DNA of 64,000 bases, taken from assembly GCA_038503075.1 (NCBI GenBank), contig JBCAML010000002.1:2356001-2420000 (forward strand). The letters are read 5' to 3'. Below are positions 62,153 through 64,000 of this stretch, one piece after another (positions within the stretch are counted from its first letter, which is position 1; every line of letters starts with the position of its first letter). The notes beneath the pieces are model-generated. The model did not search any database. It worked only from the letters and a program-made list of their open reading frames with translations, and was not told the origin of the DNA. Source of the stretch: Gyromitra esculenta (lineage: Eukaryota > Ascomycota > Pezizomycetes > Pezizales > Discinaceae). A program made the translations under genes and the position numbers.

Positions 62153-62734
62153 ATGAGGTGGCTAGGCGCACTAGGACGTCGCAAGAGAGCGCCGCTCCAC
62201 CAGTTGGACATATTCACCGTGCGGGGGCTCTGCACGAAAGTATCGTTCTCGAAGAGCTCCGCCGAGTCCCGGCTCTGCGCCACATTCTCAAACGGCACCG
62301 TGCGCTCCTTCCTCCCGATCCAGCACCGAAGCAAAGAGCTCTACGGACTAGCCTTTCTGAGCTTCACCCGCTGGCTGGAGCTAATGGTGTATGGCTGGAG
62401 CTACCAAGAGGTGGGGTTACTCGAGGTCCAGAGAAACCCCGACGGCTTCGTCAGGGGCGTGATGTGGCAGTGCGAGGATTCCCAGAAACCGTATTGGTTC
62501 TCGAATTTGAAGGCCCCCCCTGTTGTACGGAATTTGGAGTTTTGTGTGCCGTTCAAGGCGAAGCAGTCTGGATGCTGTTGTGAGCTTATGTTTTCCAGGT
62601 TGTTGGTTCCGCGTGCTGTTCTGACTTTAGCGCGGCAATTAGCACGCTCTGTGAAGGATCTTGGTGGGAATGTACTTCGGAAGAAGAGTCGTCGGCGGAA
62701 GTTTCTTGATAGACAGGCCAAGGGTGAGGCTTGA
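62153..62734 (+). CDS. Hypothetical protein, weak support
   Basis: A frame open from about 62015 to 62734; the first ATG in it is at 62153 and gives 193 residues. The composition is protein-like, with a Trp/Tyr/Leu-rich middle (ELYGLAFLSFTRWLELMVYG) and a basic C-terminus (RKKSRRRKFLDRQ). Residues coded before the ATG (ALLEELPDFNRLPSVWRAAE) also look plausible, so an upstream exon could exist. No domain was recognised, and an overlapping minus-strand frame (62401-62802) competes. Treat as tentative. Confidence 0.3.
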   Translation: MRWLGALGRRKRAPLHQLDIFTVRGLCTKVSFSKSSAESRLCATFSNGTVRSFLPIQHRSKELYGLAFLSFTRWLELMVYGWSYQEVGLLEVQRNPDGFVRGVMWQCEDSQKPYWFSNLKAPPVVRNLEFCVPFKAKQSGCCCELMFSRLLVPRAVLTLARQLARSVKDLGGNVLRKKSRRRKFLDRQAKGEA

Positions 62735-63292
62735 GATTGGGGTTGTGATTGCGTGTGTGTGCTTGGTTTCGGTTCTTTCTTTCTTTTTGCTGTGGACATC
62801 AATGTGGTTTGAATTCTTTTTTTCTAAAGGTTGTTTTATTTTTTTTCTGGTTGGTTGTTGTGGTTGACTTTTTCTATTGTTTCTTGGGGGGTTTCTGAAG
62901 GAATGGCTAGCATTACTTATGCAGGGATTTTTTGGCTTGACTTTATAGCGTGTAAGATAAGATATCAGAGAGAAGGTTAATGCGGAGGATTTCCAACTCC
63001 GTCAGTGACCTGTATAGGTATATTTTACTCGGAGCTGCGAGTAACGCATACGTATAGACGAATTGTATAAGTTTCTTGTACCGAACGAGTTCAGGGTGCC
63101 GTGAAGTTTTGTAGCTGCTGGCTAAAGACAACCTACACGCTGTTATGAAGAGAAATGATCATCCGTGCGAACAGGAGCATACAAAGCCATCGAAGAGTAC
63201 AAATATCCCTAAAAGGCCCAAAACAGAAGACTTTTGACATTAACTAATCCAGCGCCATAACATCTATGTACAGTAAACATCCTACTCAGACT
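62735..63292. other. Spacer, 3' side of SPB4
   Basis: 558 bp, T-rich at 62770-62890. No gene seen. Confidence 0.5.
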
Positions 63293-64000
63293 CTACTCCA
63301 GTCCCTCCGCATCAAAATTCATATTCCCTTTTTTCTCCTCCTCCTCCTTTCTACGTCGCTTCACCTCCTCCACCAACTCCTTCCATTCCGCCTCCTTCTC
63401 CTTCTCCTCCGGAGCCATCTTGCTCTGCCGCTCTGCCTCCCTCCTCTTGCCCCTCTTCTCCCTCCGCGCTTCCCGGACCTCTGCAGCCTCGGTTTTCTCA
63501 GACCACGCCTCGGTCCGCTTCCGTTTCTTATCCTTCTCGCTCTGATGCACCTTCGACAATTCCGGTTGTTCCTCGGCCGCCGCCGCCGCCGCCGCAAGTG
63601 CTTCAAGCCTTGCAGCCTCCTTAACCCGATCTTTATACGCATAGGTATCCATCTACCCCCCCCTCCTATTAGCCCTAACCCACTCACCCCTCCCCCCCCA
63701 AAGAAAGAAAGCAACTTACATCAACCTCAACCCCCAAATCCACCTTCCCAACACCCTCCGCCCGCAACTCCGGCATCTTCGGCATCCTCACGAGCGCGAA
63801 ACTCGCCGCTAAATCACCCCACTCGAGGTCCTTCACGCGGAAGATGCTCGCAGTCTGGTGCTTGCTGTACGCGCGGACATGGCTCACGAACGCCTTCATC
63901 CCCTTCTCGTGCAGCGCGCGGTCCCGCAGCACCACCGCTCGCATCTTCGCCACCGCCGCGCGCACCTCTGCGGCCGCGGGCTCTTCTCCACGACCCCCCG
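63293..64000 (-). CDS. SPB4: ATP-dependent RNA helicase SPB4, C-terminal part (truncated by window edge)
   Basis: Exons 64000-63720 (open at the edge) and 63652-63293 encode about the last 213 residues. The stretch 'DRALHEKGMKAFVSHVRAYS' followed by 'IFRVKDLEWGDLAASFALVR' and 'PKMPELRA' is the conserved C-terminal extension of Spb4/DDX55. The exon join gives 'VEVDMDTYAYKDRVKEAARL'. An Ala run and a Lys/Arg/Glu-rich coiled-coil tail follow. The DEAD-box helicase core lies outside the window. Spb4 acts in 60S ribosomal subunit maturation in the nucleolus. Confidence 0.88.

Overview
The window looks like nuclear DNA of a filamentous ascomycete fungus. Its genes carry many short introns (about 50-100 nt) with GTANGT-like donors and YAG acceptors, and intergenic spaces are long and A+T-rich. 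The proteins are typically fungal: an AA11 chitin-type LPMO, a fungal P450, a fungal F-box/propeller protein and a DUF7872-like secreted protein. The high intron density (13 exons in PAN2, 9 in the P450, 5 each in GAR1 and RidA) and loose spacing suggest an early-diverging Pezizomycotina lineage such as a Pezizomycete. That placement is an inference. I saw no rRNA, tRNA or CRISPR array. All exon structures were assembled by hand from splice signals and frame continuity; each multi-exon model below is in frame from start to stop (the right-edge model is partial).

Left part (1-15 kb): a mitochondrial NDUFAF3-like complex I assembly factor, a large secreted protein of unknown function on the minus strand, and a nine-exon cytochrome P450. 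A gene-poor 5.4 kb follows, holding one small Cys-rich ORF, and then a secreted AA11 LPMO.

Middle (15-38 kb): housekeeping genes dominated by RNA metabolism. These are RidA, the exon-junction protein Y14/RBM8A, the PIN endonuclease Swt1, an F-box/propeller protein ending in a CaaX-like tetrapeptide, the deadenylase subunit PAN2, eIF2B-gamma (GCD1) and the splicing factor CWC25.

38-43.5 kb: the most novel part. A 250 bp MITE with TA target duplication lies upstream of three tandem, same-strand paralogs of a two-exon family I do not recognise. The outer copies are intact and the middle copy is a clear pseudogene. Each has an N-terminal module (AGPG ... YLDSGIG..(Y/F)WGP..GKW) and a C-terminal module (RVF ... 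FLFA ... SISG.GEYQLSFG..RKRSWLYIMK), joined by a fast-evolving charged linker.

Right part (44-64 kb): an alpha/beta-hydrolase divergent from GAR1, a ZNF511-like zinc finger protein, the Prp19-complex Myb protein CDC5/CEF1, a 2OG-Fe(II) oxygenase, a GNAT acetyltransferase with an in-frame stop, an F-box-like/ankyrin gene with a one-base frameshift, a weak hypothetical ORF, and the 3' end of the DEAD-box helicase gene SPB4 cut by the window edge.

Window-wide, the palindromic octamer TACATGTA occurs at least 14 times. All sites are intergenic, where about one would be expected by chance.
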